NCBI RefSeq assembly: GCF_900109705.1
Contig: NZ_FOAI01000005.1
Coordinates: 215,260-279,259, forward strand
DNA length: 64,000 nucleotides
Direction of reading: 5' to 3'
Source of the DNA: Roseivivax marinus
GTDB lineage: Bacteria; Pseudomonadota; Alphaproteobacteria; Rhodobacterales; Rhodobacteraceae
Below are positions 19,428 through 29,630 of this stretch, one piece after another. The notes beneath the pieces are model-generated. The model had not been told where the DNA came from. It worked only from the letters and a program-made list of their open reading frames with translations, and ran no database searches. The stretch's first letter is position 1. Every line of letters begins with the position of its first letter. A program made the position numbers and the translations under genes.

Positions 19428-20012
19428 ATGGACGGAGACTTCAGGACGCATTTCGTGCGCGAACCGGGGGCGCTGAAACACACCCCGGCGCTGGTACTCA
19501 ACGCGGATTACCGGCCGCTCTCGTATTACCCGCTCTCGCTCTGGCCCTGGCAGGACGCGGTGAAGGCGGCCTTCCTCGACAGGGTCGACATCATCGCCGA
19601 ATACGACGAGGTGGTCCGCAGCCCCTCGATGACGCTGAAGATACCGAGCGTCGTGGTGCTGAAAGATTACGTCAAACCCCAGAAGCGCGTGGCCTTCACG
19701 CGCTTCAATCTTTTTCTGAGGGACGAATTCGTCTGTCAGTACTGCGGATCGCCGGGAGAGCTGACCTTCGACCACGTGGTGCCCCGCGCCCGAGGTGGCA
19801 TCACGAGCTGGGAAAACGTGGTTGCCGCCTGCGCCCCGTGCAACCTGCGCAAGGGGTCCAGAAGCCTGCGCCAGTCGGGCCTGTCGCTGCGCAAGCCGCC
19901 ACGCCAGCCCGGCGCGGAGGAATTGCGTAACATGGGGCGGAAGTTCCCCCCGAACCACCTGCATGACAGCTGGCTCGACTTTCTCTACTGGGACGCAGAG
20001 CTGGAGCAGTAG
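19428..20012 (+). CDS. HNH endonuclease
   Basis: A 194-residue protein with a C-terminal HNH nuclease domain: zinc CxxC in FVCQYCG, the catalytic FDHVVPRARGG (about 105-115), and the second CxxC CAPCNLRKG. The N-terminal half (TPALVLNADYRPLSYYPLSLW) is the conserved extension of a widespread chromosomal HNH family. It is not next to phage or restriction genes, and its role is unknown. A 281-base gap follows, with only the bactofilin terminator recognised. Confidence 0.9.
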   Translation: MDGDFRTHFVREPGALKHTPALVLNADYRPLSYYPLSLWPWQDAVKAAFLDRVDIIAEYDEVVRSPSMTLKIPSVVVLKDYVKPQKRVAFTRFNLFLRDEFVCQYCGSPGELTFDHVVPRARGGITSWENVVAACAPCNLRKGSRSLRQSGLSLRKPPRQPGAEELRNMGRKFPPNHLHDSWLDFLYWDAELEQ

Positions 20013-20238
20013 GGCGCGTCCCGCGGACCACAGGTCGTCAGGTTGTCCGGCGGCGCATCGCGCGGCTGGCGCCGGGATGTGCAGCGCGGCAGGCGGGCAG
20101 GGGATCGCGGCCTTGTCGCTTCCACGGCTGAACCGCGATCGGGCTTGCGCCAAGACACCCCGGCGGGCGGCCTCCGCGAACAGGGTGGCGTCCTTCTCAA
20201 ATCCCGCTACAGGCGCACTCGAAGCGACCAGGCAAACG

Positions 20239-20264
20239 AAAACGCCGGACCCAGGGGCCCGGCG
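20239..20264 (-). terminator. Terminator of the bactofilin gene
   Basis: Read on the minus strand, CGCCGGGCC pairs with GGTCCGGCG (one G-T pair) and is followed by TTTT. It begins about 30 bases after the bactofilin stop. Confidence 0.7.
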
Positions 20265-20293
20265 CGGTCGCAGTGCTGCGAATGTCGGTCGGA

Positions 20294-20815
20294 TCAGCTC
20301 GGCTGCTGCTCGGCCTTCTGGGCGGAGGCCTGCTGCGGCTGCTGGCCACCCTTGCCGCGCGAGGACAGCGGATCGTCCTGACGCTGGACCGAGCCCTCGA
20401 AATGGGCGCCGGATTCGATCGCGATGGTTTTGTGGATGATGTCGCCCTCGACCCGCGCGGTCGCGGTGAGACGCACCTTGAGGCCGCGCACGCGTCCAAC
20501 GATCCGGCCGTTCACGACGACGTCGTCGGCGATGCACTCGCCCTTGATCGTCGCGCTCTCGCCGACGGTCAGCAGATGCGCGCGGATGTCGCCCTCGACC
20601 GTGCCCTCGACCTGGATGTCGCCGGTCGTCTTGACGTTGCCGGTGATGTGAAGATCGCTCGACAGGACCGAGGCCGGCGGCTTCGCCTTGGGAGCGGCCG
20701 GCTTGAAGTCGGAGGATTGGCGCGGCGCCTGCTGGGTCTGAGTCTCCGGAGCGGCCGGCTTTGCCTCTTCCGGTTTGCCGGGTGCCGGATCGTTGATTTT
20801 GCTCTTAGAAAACAT
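20294..20815 (-). CDS. bacA: Bactofilin
   Basis: Polymer-forming cytoskeletal protein of 173 residues. The central right-handed beta-helix (about residues 49-145) is visible as regularly spaced short strands (SVLSSDLHITGNVKTTGDI, VEGTVEGDIRA, ATIKGECIADDVVVNGRIVG), flanked by disordered Pro/Ala- and Gln-rich tails. Bactofilins scaffold cell-wall enzymes; the gene starts inside the last 11 bases of an M23 peptidase gene, a pairing known from other alphaproteobacteria. Confidence 0.93.
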   Translation of the reverse strand: MFSKSKINDPAPGKPEEAKPAAPETQTQQAPRQSSDFKPAAPKAKPPASVLSSDLHITGNVKTTGDIQVEGTVEGDIRAHLLTVGESATIKGECIADDVVVNGRIVGRVRGLKVRLTATARVEGDIIHKTIAIESGAHFEGSVQRQDDPLSSRGKGGQQPQQASAQKAEQQPS

Positions 20816-22115
20816 CGTTCGCAGCCTTGAGATAGGTCATGGGATTGACGGCCTTGCCGCCGACACGGACCTCGTAGTGGAGGTGTGTGCCGGTAGAACG
20901 TCCGGTGTTCCCCATAGCAGCTATCTTCTGGCCACGCGAGACCCTTTGCCCGACCTCGACGAAGAGCTTCGAGTTGTGGGCATAGCGCGTCTCGATCCCG
21001 AAGGAATGCTTGATCTTCACGAGCCGGCCGTACCCCGACATCCAGCCCGCGTACACCACGGTGCCCTCGGCTGTGGCGTAGATCGGCGTGCCGTGCGCGG
21101 CGGCGAAGTCGGTGCCCTCGTGCATCCGGCCCCAGCGACGCCCGTACCCCGACGTGAAGCGGAACGGATCCTTGAGCGGAGAGGCGAACGGCACCTTCTC
21201 GGCGGCGATCCGGTAGAGGTTCAGCCGGTCCATCTGGTTGAGGATGTCGTTGGCGCGCGCGGCATCGGCGCCGAGGTCCTCGCCCCGGGTCGAGAACGAC
21301 AGCGGCGTCAGCGGTCCGCCCTGACCGGAATAGCCCTTGCGGACCTCGCCGAGGATGCGGTCGGGGTCCATGCCCGCGTTCTCGAACATTTTGTCGAGCG
21401 GCTTGACCGAAACGGTCATCGCCTCCTCGAGTTGGCGGAAGATCATGTCGTTCTTCTCTTCCATCAGCCGGATCTCGGTCGCCATCTCGTCGGCGCGCAT
21501 GATCGCGTCCTCGGCATCCGCCACGCGTTTGTCGCGCTCTTCGGCGGTGCGGGCGAGGGCGGCGGTCAGGAAGTCGAGCGTGCTGTCGTCGCCGGTGCCG
21601 GCCACGGCGGCCGCGCCACCTTCCTCGAGCTTGGTGCGCAGCGACGCGTACTGGTCGCGGAAGGTCTCGCGCTCCTTCATGGTCTTGCCGAGGGTCGACT
21701 GCACCACGTCGAGGCCTGTTTCGAGCTCGCGCGCCCGTGCCTCGGCCTTCAGAAGCTGGGTCTGCATGACCGACACCTGCTCGAGCGCGGTGTTGAAGCG
21801 GTCCTGCGCGGCCAGCGCCTCGGCGGCGCGGCTGTCGCGTTCTTCGGCCAGCGCGTTGATCCGCTGCTGGTAGGTCACCTGATCGCGCCGGGCCTGTTCG
21901 CGATAGGACCCCGAGCCGATCGAATCCATGAGCAGGATCGCGGTCGCGACGATCGTCCAGCCGATGACCGCCGAGCAGCCCGCGAAGGCGATGGCCTGGG
22001 TCTCGGGGCGCAGGCGGATGAACCGCGTGTCGCTGTCGGATCGAAGGAAGAGTCGGCGTTCCGGAAAGGTGCGTTCGAGCAACGCATGGGTCTTGATCGC
22101 GAGGCGCGTTCTCAC
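20805..22115 (-). CDS. M23 family metallopeptidase (LmdC-like)
   Basis: Membrane-anchored peptidoglycan endopeptidase of 436 residues. A cytoplasmic basic N-terminus (VRTRLAIKTHALLERTFPER) precedes one membrane helix (AIAFAGCSAVIGWTIVATAI), a long periplasmic coiled coil rich in Glu/Arg, and a C-terminal LytM domain with zinc ligands in MHEGTDFAAA and the THLHYE motif, so it looks active. I chose GTG 22115, which has AGAGGG nine bases upstream; a GTG at 22151 would add 12 residues. It overlaps the bactofilin gene by 11 bases. Confidence 0.88.
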   Translation of the reverse strand: MRTRLAIKTHALLERTFPERRLFLRSDSDTRFIRLRPETQAIAFAGCSAVIGWTIVATAILLMDSIGSGSYREQARRDQVTYQQRINALAEERDSRAAEALAAQDRFNTALEQVSVMQTQLLKAEARARELETGLDVVQSTLGKTMKERETFRDQYASLRTKLEEGGAAAVAGTGDDSTLDFLTAALARTAEERDKRVADAEDAIMRADEMATEIRLMEEKNDMIFRQLEEAMTVSVKPLDKMFENAGMDPDRILGEVRKGYSGQGGPLTPLSFSTRGEDLGADAARANDILNQMDRLNLYRIAAEKVPFASPLKDPFRFTSGYGRRWGRMHEGTDFAAAHGTPIYATAEGTVVYAGWMSGYGRLVKIKHSFGIETRYAHNSKLFVEVGQRVSRGQKIAAMGNTGRSTGTHLHYEVRVGGKAVNPMTYLKAANDVF

Positions 22116-22496
22116 AGGTTGATCCCTCTGTCCCGTCCCAATCAACGACACTCGGGGATTTTGTCCCGACCCCGGCGCCTTGGACGTCGGATTACGCGGT
22201 CATCACATTTGGTGCAACGTTTTGAGGCATACGACCCGAGTCGCATCGCGGAATTCGGCCGAAACGGCAAAAATCCGCCGATTCCAACGCGATTCTCTTA
22301 ATGGCGCTGCCCGTTCTCGGGGCAGAAGCGGGACGGGATCGGTCCGAGGCCATGCATCGCCGGGCGGGCGGGGGGATCGCAAGGCCGGGGGCGGCGCCCC
22401 ATGACGCACACGAGGGATCTGTTGCCCGAGGTCCACAACAAGGGCGGCGGACCGGATCGCGCCGCGGCCCCGGAGGACCGGGACCGCGGCAGGGGA
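22116..22496. other. Non-coding stretch between M23 peptidase and peroxiredoxin genes
   Basis: About 380 bases upstream of the peptidase gene and downstream of bcp. The part at 22180-22300 is AT-richer and likely holds the peptidase promoter. I see no gene, tRNA or convincing terminator. Confidence 0.5.
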
Positions 22497-22952
22497 TCAC
22501 AGCGCGCGGGCGGCCTCGAGCACCTCTTCCGCGTGGCCGGGAACCTTCACCTTTGGCCACGCCTGAACGATGGTGCCGTCCTTGCCCACCAGGACCGTCG
22601 AGCGTTCGATCCCCATGAAGGTCTTGCCGTACATCTTCTTCTCGGCCCAGACGCCGTAGCGCTCGCACACATCGCTTTCGGCATCCGACAGAAGCGGCAC
22701 CGTGAGCGACTTCTTGGCCATGAACTTCTCGTGGCTCTTGATGTCGTCCTTCGAGATGCCGAAGACCTTCACCCCGGCGGCCTCGAACTCCGACAGCAGC
22801 GCGGAGAACGCCTCGTTCTCCTTGGTGCAGCCCGAGGTGTCGTCGCGGGGATAGAAGAACACCACCGCAGGCAAATTCTCGGACAGCGTGACCGAGGTGT
22901 CGCCGGTGGCGGGCAGGGTGAAGTCGGGGGCTTTTTCTCCGGTCGCGATCAT
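22497..22952 (-). CDS. bcp: Thioredoxin-dependent peroxiredoxin (BCP family)
   Basis: Cytoplasmic peroxide-reducing enzyme of 151 residues. The peroxidatic Cys42 sits in FFYPRDDTSGCTKE, and the FDLPDQ-type N-terminus reads APDFTLPATGD. The resolving cysteine of the E. coli type (five residues later) is missing here; another Cys lies near residue 97 (SDVCERYGVW). The frame is open upstream, but ATG 22952 matches the family start. It is divergent from the AsmA-like gene across about 80 bases. Confidence 0.93.
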   Translation of the reverse strand: MIATGEKAPDFTLPATGDTSVTLSENLPAVVFFYPRDDTSGCTKENEAFSALLSEFEAAGVKVFGISKDDIKSHEKFMAKKSLTVPLLSDAESDVCERYGVWAEKKMYGKTFMGIERSTVLVGKDGTIVQAWPKVKVPGHAEEVLEAARAL

Positions 22953-23031
22953 GTGAGGGGCTCCGTGGCAGGGGCGCCGCGGGGCCGGTTGGCCTCGCGC
23001 GGCGCGGGGGGCATAGTCCGGCGCAAGGATA

Positions 23032-26000
23032 ATGCAGGCAGGCGGACAATCCAGTGAGCGAGGCTCGGTGAGCGAAGAGGGCGGCGCAACGCGTAAGGCC
23101 AGGCGGAGATGGAGCCGTGCGCTCGCTGTGCTGGTGCTGTGCGCGACCCTCGTCGCCGTTGGCATCGGGGCGCTGATCGGCCGCCCGGTGGCGGCGCCGG
23201 ACTGGCTGGCCGACTGCATCGAGGCCCGCATCGCCAATCTCGTGCCGGGCGCGACGCTGGGCTTCGACGACCTTTACCTGCTGGTGGGGCGGCAGGGGCG
23301 CGTGGCGGTCACGCTGTCGGACGCACGCCTGACGGGGCCGGACGGCACGCCGGTGGCCGAGGCGGCCGAACTCGAGATCGCCGCGGCCACGCGGCCGCTT
23401 CTCACCGGCCGGGTGGAATTGCGGCGCGCACGGCTGTCGGGCGCGATCCTGGCGCTGTCGCGCGAGCAAGACGGGCGGCTCGGCATCGGCCTTGCGCCCA
23501 CGGAGGGCCGTGCGCCGACGGTGCCCGAGACCGTCGAGGCCATCGATGCCGCGCTGTCGGACCCGCGCTTGTCGGGTCTGCGGACGGTGGCGCTCGACGG
23601 CGTGTCGGTGCGCTACACGGACGCGCGGGCGGGGCGCGAATGGTTGGCCGACGGCGGGCGGATCGAGGTCACGCGGCAAGGCGACCGGCTGGCCCTCGAC
23701 GGGGCGGTGACGGTCCTCGGCGCGGGCGCCGAGCCCGCCCGTCTGCAGATGGATGCGGAAAGCACGCTTGGCACGGCGGAGCTGTCCTTCGGTCTGTCGG
23801 TCAGCGACCTGCCGGCACGCGACATCGCCACGCAGAGCCCGGCGCTCGCCTGGCTCGACGGACTGCGGGCGCCGATCTCTGGCGCGTTCCGGGGCTGGAC
23901 CGAACGCGACGGATCGCTCGGCGGGCTGGATGTCACCCTGCGGATCGGAGCTGGCGCGCTTCAACCGACCGAAGCCGCGACGCCCATCGCGTTCGAAGGC
24001 GCACGAACCTACTTCTCTTTCGATCCGTCCGAGGGGCGCATCGACTTCTCCGAGATCGCGGTGGACAGCGCGCAGGGCACCGCCCGGGCCAGCGGCCGCG
24101 CGGTGCTGGAGCCCGCCCGCGGCGACGCGGCCCCTGCCATCGCGGGCCAGTTCGTGCTGACCGGGGTCGAGGCCAATCCCGGCGGGCTGTTCCCCGAACC
24201 GCTCGATCTCGAACGGGTCGAGGTGGACGTGCGCCTGTCCCGCGCGCCCTTCAGGGTCGAGATCGGCCGCCTGCGGGTGGCTGACCCCGAGGCGGCGCTG
24301 ACCGCGACAGGCGGCGCGACCGCGACGGGCGAAGGATGGGATGTGCGCTTCGACGCCGAGGCCGAGGACCTGTCGGTGGCGCAGGTTGTGGCGCACTGGC
24401 CGTTGCCGGTCGCGCCGGGCACCCGCGACTGGGTCGCCGAGCGCGTGCTCTCCGGCACGGCGCGCGAGGCGATCTTCTCGTTCCGGCGCGCGCCCGGCGC
24501 CGACCCCGAACTCTACGTGGATGCCGATCTCGCCGGCGCCTCCGTCCTCTTCGCCGATACCTTCCCCCCGGTCGAGGGAGGCGCAGGGCGGCTGGTGATC
24601 GACCGGGACCGGCTTTCGGTGCGGCTCGAGGCCGGGACACTGACGCCGCCTCAGGGCGGTCCGGTCGATCTTTCCGGCAGCGCCTTCGTCATCCCGGACA
24701 CGCGGGCAAAACCGGCCACGGGCGACCTGCGGCTGTCGGCGCACGGCTCCGCGACTGCGGCGCTTTCGGTGGTGAACCTGCCGCCGATGTCGGTGTTGGA
24801 CCGTGCCGGCCGCCCGGTGGACCTTGCGGAGGGACAGGTCGAGGTCACCGGGCGCATCGAGCGACCGCTGGAGGACGGCGTTGGGTTCGACGAGACGGTG
24901 ATCGACCTGAGCGGCACGGTGCGCGACGTCGAAAGCGACTCCGTCGTGCCGGGCCGGCGCCTCGCCGCCGAGGCGCTGTCGCTCGAGGTCACCAACGAGA
25001 GGGTTGCGATCTCGGGGCCGGGCACGCTGTCGGGCGTGGCTTTTGACGGCGGCTGGACGCTGCCGCTGGGCGAGGGCGCGGGCGGCAGTTCGGTCGAGGG
25101 CACGGCGCAGATCGGCCCGGACGCGGCCGATGCTTTCGGCATCGCACTGCCTGACGGGCTGATCTCGGGCCGGGGGCCCGCGCGCATTGCGCTCGACCTG
25201 CCCCCGGACGGCGCTGCGCCGCGTTTCCGCCTGACGTCAGACCTCGCGGGCATCGGCATGTCGATCCCGCAGGTCGGGTGGTCCCTGGCGCGGGGCACGA
25301 CCGGGCAGATGGAAGTGGCCGGCCGCCTCGGAAACAGTCCGCGGGTAGACACGCTGTCGCTCAACGCGGGCGGTCTGAGGACAACCGGCGCTGTCAGCCT
25401 GCGGGCCGATGGGGGGCTGGACCGGGTGCGCCTCGACCGGGTGCGGATCGGAGATTGGCTCGATGCGCCGGTGACGCTGACTGGACGCGGGGCCGGGGCG
25501 GCGCCTGCGGTGGCGATCGGCGGCGGCATGCTGGATTTGCGCGGCGCTACGCTGGGCGGCGAGGCAGGCGGAGCGGGCGGGTCAGGCGGCGGAGTCCCGC
25601 TCGACGTGCAACTCGATCGGCTGACGATCTCGGAGGGTATCCGGATCGAGGGGCTCGCCGGCCGGTTCACCACGGCCGGCAGCGGCCTCGACGGGGGGTT
25701 TACCGCGCGGATGGCCGGGACCGGCGCGCCTCTGACCGGTCAGCTTCTGCCGCAGAATGGCGGCACCGGCCTGCGTCTACTGTCCGAGGATGCGGGCGAC
25801 GTGCTGGAGTCGACGGGCATCCTGAGAACGGTGGCGAGCGGTCGTATGGTGCTGAACCTGACACCCACGGGCGCGCCCGGCACCTATGACGGCGCGGTCA
25901 CCATCACCGACGCGCGGCTGCGCGACGCCCCCGCCATCGGCTCGATCCTCGACGCGGTCAGCATCGTCGGCATCATCGACCAGCTCGAAGGGCCGGGCAT

Positions 26001-26334
26001 CTACTTCCAGGACGTGGAAGCGCGGTTCCGACTGAGCCCCGAGCGCGTGGTCGTCACCGAGTCGAGCGCGGTCGGCCCGTCGATCGGGGTGTCGCTCGAC
26101 GGCTACGTGGACCTCGCCTCCGGGGCGCTCGACCTTCAGGGCGTCCTGTCGCCGGTCTACGTCATCAATTCCATCGGTTCGATCTTCACCCGCCGGGGCG
26201 AGGGGCTTCTGGGCTTCAACTTCAACATCCGCGGCACCAGCACGGCGCCGGAGGTTGCGGTCAATCCGCTTTCGGTGTTCACGCCCGGGATGTTCCGCGA
26301 GCTCTTCCGCCGCCCCCCGCCCACGACCCGGTGA
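23032..26334 (+). CDS. AsmA/YhdP-like envelope protein (DUF3971/AsmA C-terminal)
   Basis: A 1,100-residue protein with one N-terminal membrane anchor ([21 protein letters not shown], about residues 30-50) and a long beta-rich periplasmic body. The C-terminal AsmA-like block has [42 protein letters not shown] and [17 protein letters not shown]. Such proteins are thought to form bridges for lipid movement to the outer membrane. The start may be ATG 23032 or GTG 23068 ([10 protein letters not shown]), 12 codons later. queA follows immediately, its ATG six bases after this stop. Confidence 0.85.
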   Translation: MQAGGQSSERGSVSEEGGATRKARRRWSRALAVLVLCATLVAVGIGALIGRPVAAPDWLADCIEARIANLVPGATLGFDDLYLLVGRQGRVAVTLSDARLTGPDGTPVAEAAELEIAAATRPLLTGRVELRRARLSGAILALSREQDGRLGIGLAPTEGRAPTVPETVEAIDAALSDPRLSGLRTVALDGVSVRYTDARAGREWLADGGRIEVTRQGDRLALDGAVTVLGAGAEPARLQMDAESTLGTAELSFGLSVSDLPARDIATQSPALAWLDGLRAPISGAFRGWTERDGSLGGLDVTLRIGAGALQPTEAATPIAFEGARTYFSFDPSEGRIDFSEIAVDSAQGTARASGRAVLEPARGDAAPAIAGQFVLTGVEANPGGLFPEPLDLERVEVDVRLSRAPFRVEIGRLRVADPEAALTATGGATATGEGWDVRFDAEAEDLSVAQVVAHWPLPVAPGTRDWVAERVLSGTAREAIFSFRRAPGADPELYVDADLAGASVLFADTFPPVEGGAGRLVIDRDRLSVRLEAGTLTPPQGGPVDLSGSAFVIPDTRAKPATGDLRLSAHGSATAALSVVNLPPMSVLDRAGRPVDLAEGQVEVTGRIERPLEDGVGFDETVIDLSGTVRDVESDSVVPGRRLAAEALSLEVTNERVAISGPGTLSGVAFDGGWTLPLGEGAGGSSVEGTAQIGPDAADAFGIALPDGLISGRGPARIALDLPPDGAAPRFRLTSDLAGIGMSIPQVGWSLARGTTGQMEVAGRLGNSPRVDTLSLNAGGLRTTGAVSLRADGGLDRVRLDRVRIGDWLDAPVTLTGRGAGAAPAVAIGGGMLDLRGATLGGEAGGAGGSGGGVPLDVQLDRLTISEGIRIEGLAGRFTTAGSGLDGGFTARMAGTGAPLTGQLLPQNGGTGLRLLSEDAGDVLESTGILRTVASGRMVLNLTPTGAPGTYDGAVTITDARLRDAPAIGSILDAVSIVGIIDQLEGPGIYFQDVEARFRLSPERVVVTESSAVGPSIGVSLDGYVDLASGALDLQGVLSPVYVINSIGSIFTRRGEGLLGFNFNIRGTSTAPEVAVNPLSVFTPGMFRELFRRPPPTTR

Positions 26335-26339
26335 TTGCC

Positions 26340-27395
26340 ATGCAGCTTTCCGACTTCGACTTCGACCTGCCAGAAGAGCTGATCGCGACCCGGCCCGCGA
26401 AGCCGCGGTCGTCCGCGCGCCTGCTGGTGGCTGAAGGCGACGCCATCACCGACGCGGTTGTGCGCGATCTCGGCGACTGGCTCCGCCCCGGTGACCGGCT
26501 GGTGCTGAACGACACCCGCGTGATCCCCGCGCGCCTCTCGGGCACCCGCACGCGCGAGGGCGCGGAGGGGCGCACCGAGGCCCGGATCGAGGCGACGCTG
26601 CTCGAGGCCCGGGCGGACGGCGCATGGTCGGCGCTGGTCAAGCCGCTCAAGAAGGTGCGCGACGGCGAGACGATCCGGTTCTCCGACCGGCTCTCGGCGG
26701 TGCTCGTGGCGCGCGAGGGTGGGCAGGGCGTGCTGCGCTTCGACCTCGCGGGCGAGGATTTCGATGCCGCGCTGGCCGAGGCCGGCGCCATGCCGCTGCC
26801 GCCCTACATCGCGCAGCGCCGCGCCGCGGACGCGCAGGACGCCGAGGACTACCAGACCGTCTGGGCGGAGCGCTCGGGCGCGGTCGCGGCGCCGACCGCC
26901 TCGCTGCACTTCGACACGGCGCTCCTTGACGACCTCGCCGCACGCGGCATCGCGTTCAGCCGCGTCACCCTGCACGTGGGCGCCGGAACCTTCCTGCCGG
27001 TGAAGGTCGACGATGTGACCACTCACAAGATGCACGCCGAGTGGGGTGAGGTGTCCGAGGCTGCCGCGGCCGAGATCGCCGAGACCCGGGCAGCCGGCGG
27101 GCGCATCATCCCCGTGGGCACCACAGCGCTGCGCCTGATCGAGACCGCGGCGCGTGAAACCGGCGCAGTCGTTCCGTGGAGCGGCGAGACCGACATCTTC
27201 ATCTATCCCGGCTTCACCTTCCGCGCGACCGACGCGCTGATGACGAACTTCCACCTGCCGAAGTCGACGCTGATGATGCTGGTTTCCGCGCTGATGGGTC
27301 CCGAGCGCGTGCGCCGCATCTACGATCACGCCGTCGCCGAGCGGTATCGCTTCTTCTCCTACGGCGACGCCTCGCTGCTGGTGCCGAGCCCCTAG
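26340..27395 (+). CDS. queA: S-adenosylmethionine:tRNA ribosyltransferase-isomerase QueA
   Basis: It makes epoxyqueuosine in tRNA wobble positions. It has 351 residues beginning [20 protein letters not shown], with [50 protein letters not shown] split across the C-terminal half, and [10 protein letters not shown] at the end. I prefer ATG 26340 over GTG 26331, since it matches the family start. Its TAG overlaps the converging tadG-like stop by four bases. Confidence 0.97.
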   Translation: MQLSDFDFDLPEELIATRPAKPRSSARLLVAEGDAITDAVVRDLGDWLRPGDRLVLNDTRVIPARLSGTRTREGAEGRTEARIEATLLEARADGAWSALVKPLKKVRDGETIRFSDRLSAVLVAREGGQGVLRFDLAGEDFDAALAEAGAMPLPPYIAQRRAADAQDAEDYQTVWAERSGAVAAPTASLHFDTALLDDLAARGIAFSRVTLHVGAGTFLPVKVDDVTTHKMHAEWGEVSEAAAAEIAETRAAGGRIIPVGTTALRLIETAARETGAVVPWSGETDIFIYPGFTFRATDALMTNFHLPKSTLMMLVSALMGPERVRRIYDHAVAERYRFFSYGDASLLVPSP

Positions 27396-28687
27396 CGCAG
27401 CACCACGGTGTTGCGGTCGAGCATGGGCTCGAGGTTGAGGCACACGGGCAGTAGCTCGAACGACGAGGCGATGTCGTTGATCGGTTCCGCCACCGTGCCC
27501 AGAAGGGAGCCGGTGACGTCGAGTACGTCGCCCACCACGCCGCCGGTCTCCGCAACCGCCTCGTCGATGAGCTGGCTGACCGGCGAGTCCGTCGAGACGA
27601 TCGCGGGGATGTCCGACACGATGTCGAGATCGGCGAACAGCAGGATCCGCACCCCGTCGCCCGCCATGCACGGCGGCGAGCCCGGCAGCAGCGCGTCCGG
27701 CGTCACCTCGACGTCGCCGAGCCCGACCAGCAGCGAGCTCACGTTCGACACCACGAGGCTCGCGTGCAGTTGCACGTCGGTGCCGAAGCGGATCGGGCAA
27801 TCCGAGTAGATCGCGGCGTTCTGGACCACGAATCCGTCGTCCAGCCGCGCGATGCCCCGGTCGTCGCAGTTCACCCGGAAGCTGCCGTTCGACAGCACGC
27901 GGATGTCATCGAGATTGGAGGCATGGATGTTCTGCGTCGCGCTCTGCACGGCTTGGTAGAGATGCCACAGCGTCAGCCCGTCCTGCAGGCCGAAGAGATC
28001 GGCGTCCAGCGCGTCGCCCGACACCGCGTTGGCGACCACGGTGTTCAGCAGCCGCGAGGCCGAGCGGGTCTTCCAGACGGGCGCGTCGCCGTAATCGACC
28101 GTGGCGTTTGCATGAAGACAGATACCCGCGAAGACGTTCTTCGACGACACGTCGACACGCGCCTGCAGCGACAGCAGGGGATCGACGCAGGAGACCGACG
28201 GGCGGGTGCGAAAGCCGGCGACGGCCTCGCCGGTGATCGACCAGGGATCGGCGCCGAAAGGAAAAAGGAAGCGCAGCGGTTCGGCATTGCCGCGCTCGGC
28301 GCGCCGGTAGAGGCGGACCCGGACGGCGTCCGGCGGTGTGGCGCCCGCGTCGAACACGCCGGCCTCGGTGACCTGGCCCAGCTCGAAGCTGTCGGACTGC
28401 CAGGCGTCCTCGAGGTCGGCGAATGAAAGCGCGTCGCGGCCGATCCGCGCCGCGGCCTGCTCCGGGGTTTCCGAAAGGCGCGGTTCCGAGGCGCGCACCG
28501 CCCCGCTGAAGGCCGCGGCCTCGGCCGCCGAGGTCAGAACCTCGCGAACGCGCCAGGCGTTCGACAGGTCGATGGCGAAACCGCCCATGAGCAGCGTGAT
28601 CGTCAGCACCGACAGCGACATGATCGTGCCGTAGCCGTCCTCCTGCCGCACCAGACGGGCAGGGCGGGGAGACCGGGGCGCGGGCAT
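27392..28687 (-). CDS. TadG-like pilus assembly protein
   Basis: A 431-residue protein with an N-terminal TadG-type membrane segment ([20 protein letters not shown], about residues 20-40, followed by [20 protein letters not shown]) and a long extracytoplasmic part with several cysteines. TadG/TadE proteins are minor pseudopilins of Tad/Flp pili. The ATG at 28687 overlaps the TGA of the TadE gene (TGATG). No tadA/B/C or flp genes are in the window, so this is an orphan pair. Confidence 0.75.
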   Translation of the reverse strand: MPAPRSPRPARLVRQEDGYGTIMSLSVLTITLLMGGFAIDLSNAWRVREVLTSAAEAAAFSGAVRASEPRLSETPEQAAARIGRDALSFADLEDAWQSDSFELGQVTEAGVFDAGATPPDAVRVRLYRRAERGNAEPLRFLFPFGADPWSITGEAVAGFRTRPSVSCVDPLLSLQARVDVSSKNVFAGICLHANATVDYGDAPVWKTRSASRLLNTVVANAVSGDALDADLFGLQDGLTLWHLYQAVQSATQNIHASNLDDIRVLSNGSFRVNCDDRGIARLDDGFVVQNAAIYSDCPIRFGTDVQLHASLVVSNVSSLLVGLGDVEVTPDALLPGSPPCMAGDGVRILLFADLDIVSDIPAIVSTDSPVSQLIDEAVAETGGVVGDVLDVTGSLLGTVAEPINDIASSFELLPVCLNLEPMLDRNTVVLR

Positions 28688-29088
28688 CACGCGGGCTCCA
28701 TCAGCATGCGAACCGACGCGCCGAGCTTGCCGTCGTAGACGCGGCGCAGGAAGGGAGTGAGCGCGGTCTCCTCTCCGTCGACCAGCACGGTCACCGACAC
28801 CTCGTCACCGTCCACCGTCACGTCGAAGGTGTAGGGCACCTTGCGGGGGAACATCCGGGCGTCGAAATGCGCTTCCGCGTCGGCTTCGGACACCCGCCGC
28901 AACGCGACCGCGCGGGCCGTGTCGCGCGAGGCGTTCCAGAGCCCGGCATCGACGATCATCAGGTTGGAGAAGTCGAGGATCAGCATCAGGCACCCCACGA
29001 CGAAGGGCATCCAGATGACGAATTCGACGGTGGAGCCGCCGTCCTCCGAGCGAGCGAACGTGCGACCGAAACGATCCCTGAACGCCAT
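28687..29088 (-). CDS. TadE-like pseudopilin
   Basis: A 133-residue protein with a short basic N-terminus, then SEDGGSTVEFVIWMPFVVGC and a membrane helix reaching LILDFSNLMIVDAG, the TadE pattern with the conserved Glu inside the hydrophobic segment. A GGAGG precedes ATG 29088 and an in-frame start 10 codons earlier is less likely. It is translationally coupled to the TadG-like gene. Confidence 0.85.
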   Translation of the reverse strand: MAFRDRFGRTFARSEDGGSTVEFVIWMPFVVGCLMLILDFSNLMIVDAGLWNASRDTARAVALRRVSEADAEAHFDARMFPRKVPYTFDVTVDGDEVSVTVLVDGEETALTPFLRRVYDGKLGASVRMLMEPA

Positions 29089-29630
29089 GGCGTCCTCCGT
29101 AGCTGGCGCCCCCACCAACTGCTTCGAGAATCCGGGCCGTACGGAGCTAAAATGGGGCGAATTCGCCGCTTTTTCGCCACACGCGCAACCTGCGCGATTT
29201 TTTACGTCGTTTTTACGGTGCTTAGCTATTTCAATTTTTTTGAACGACCCGGGACGGCAGGGGCATTACATGCAGGGCTCAATATTGGTTAACGATCAAA
29301 GCGCTAGGCTTTTCGGTGCCGCAACCAACCGATTTTCTCGCGCGCGATTTAATTCCGCATACTGGAATGCGCGTAATTCGCGCATGGGGCTGTTTCTGCG
29401 CCAACAAAACCTTAGATTGATTCGTTATTCTGCAAAACCGTTCTTGCCGAAAGAAAGGTATCGCCGCGATTTCGCCGTATTTCCCGGGCTTCGCCACCAT
29501 TCCACCGTGCCGCGACCCGGGTTTGTCGCATACCGACAATTCGCTGGCGTGAAGACGATGGACGCGGCGCGCCCCGCGTCGTAGCGAGCGCTGGCGCGCC
29601 GACTCGCGGCACGACGGAAAGGGCATTCCG
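29089..29630. other. AT-rich non-coding region between TadE and MFS genes
   Basis: About 540 bases, clearly richer in A+T than its surroundings between roughly 29140 and 29480, with runs of T (TTTTTTTACG, ATTTTTTTG). Open frames crossing it have no protein-like composition. It probably holds the promoters of the divergent tadE and MFS genes; a short palindrome GCGCG-TAATT-CGCGC lies near 29370. Confidence 0.5.
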
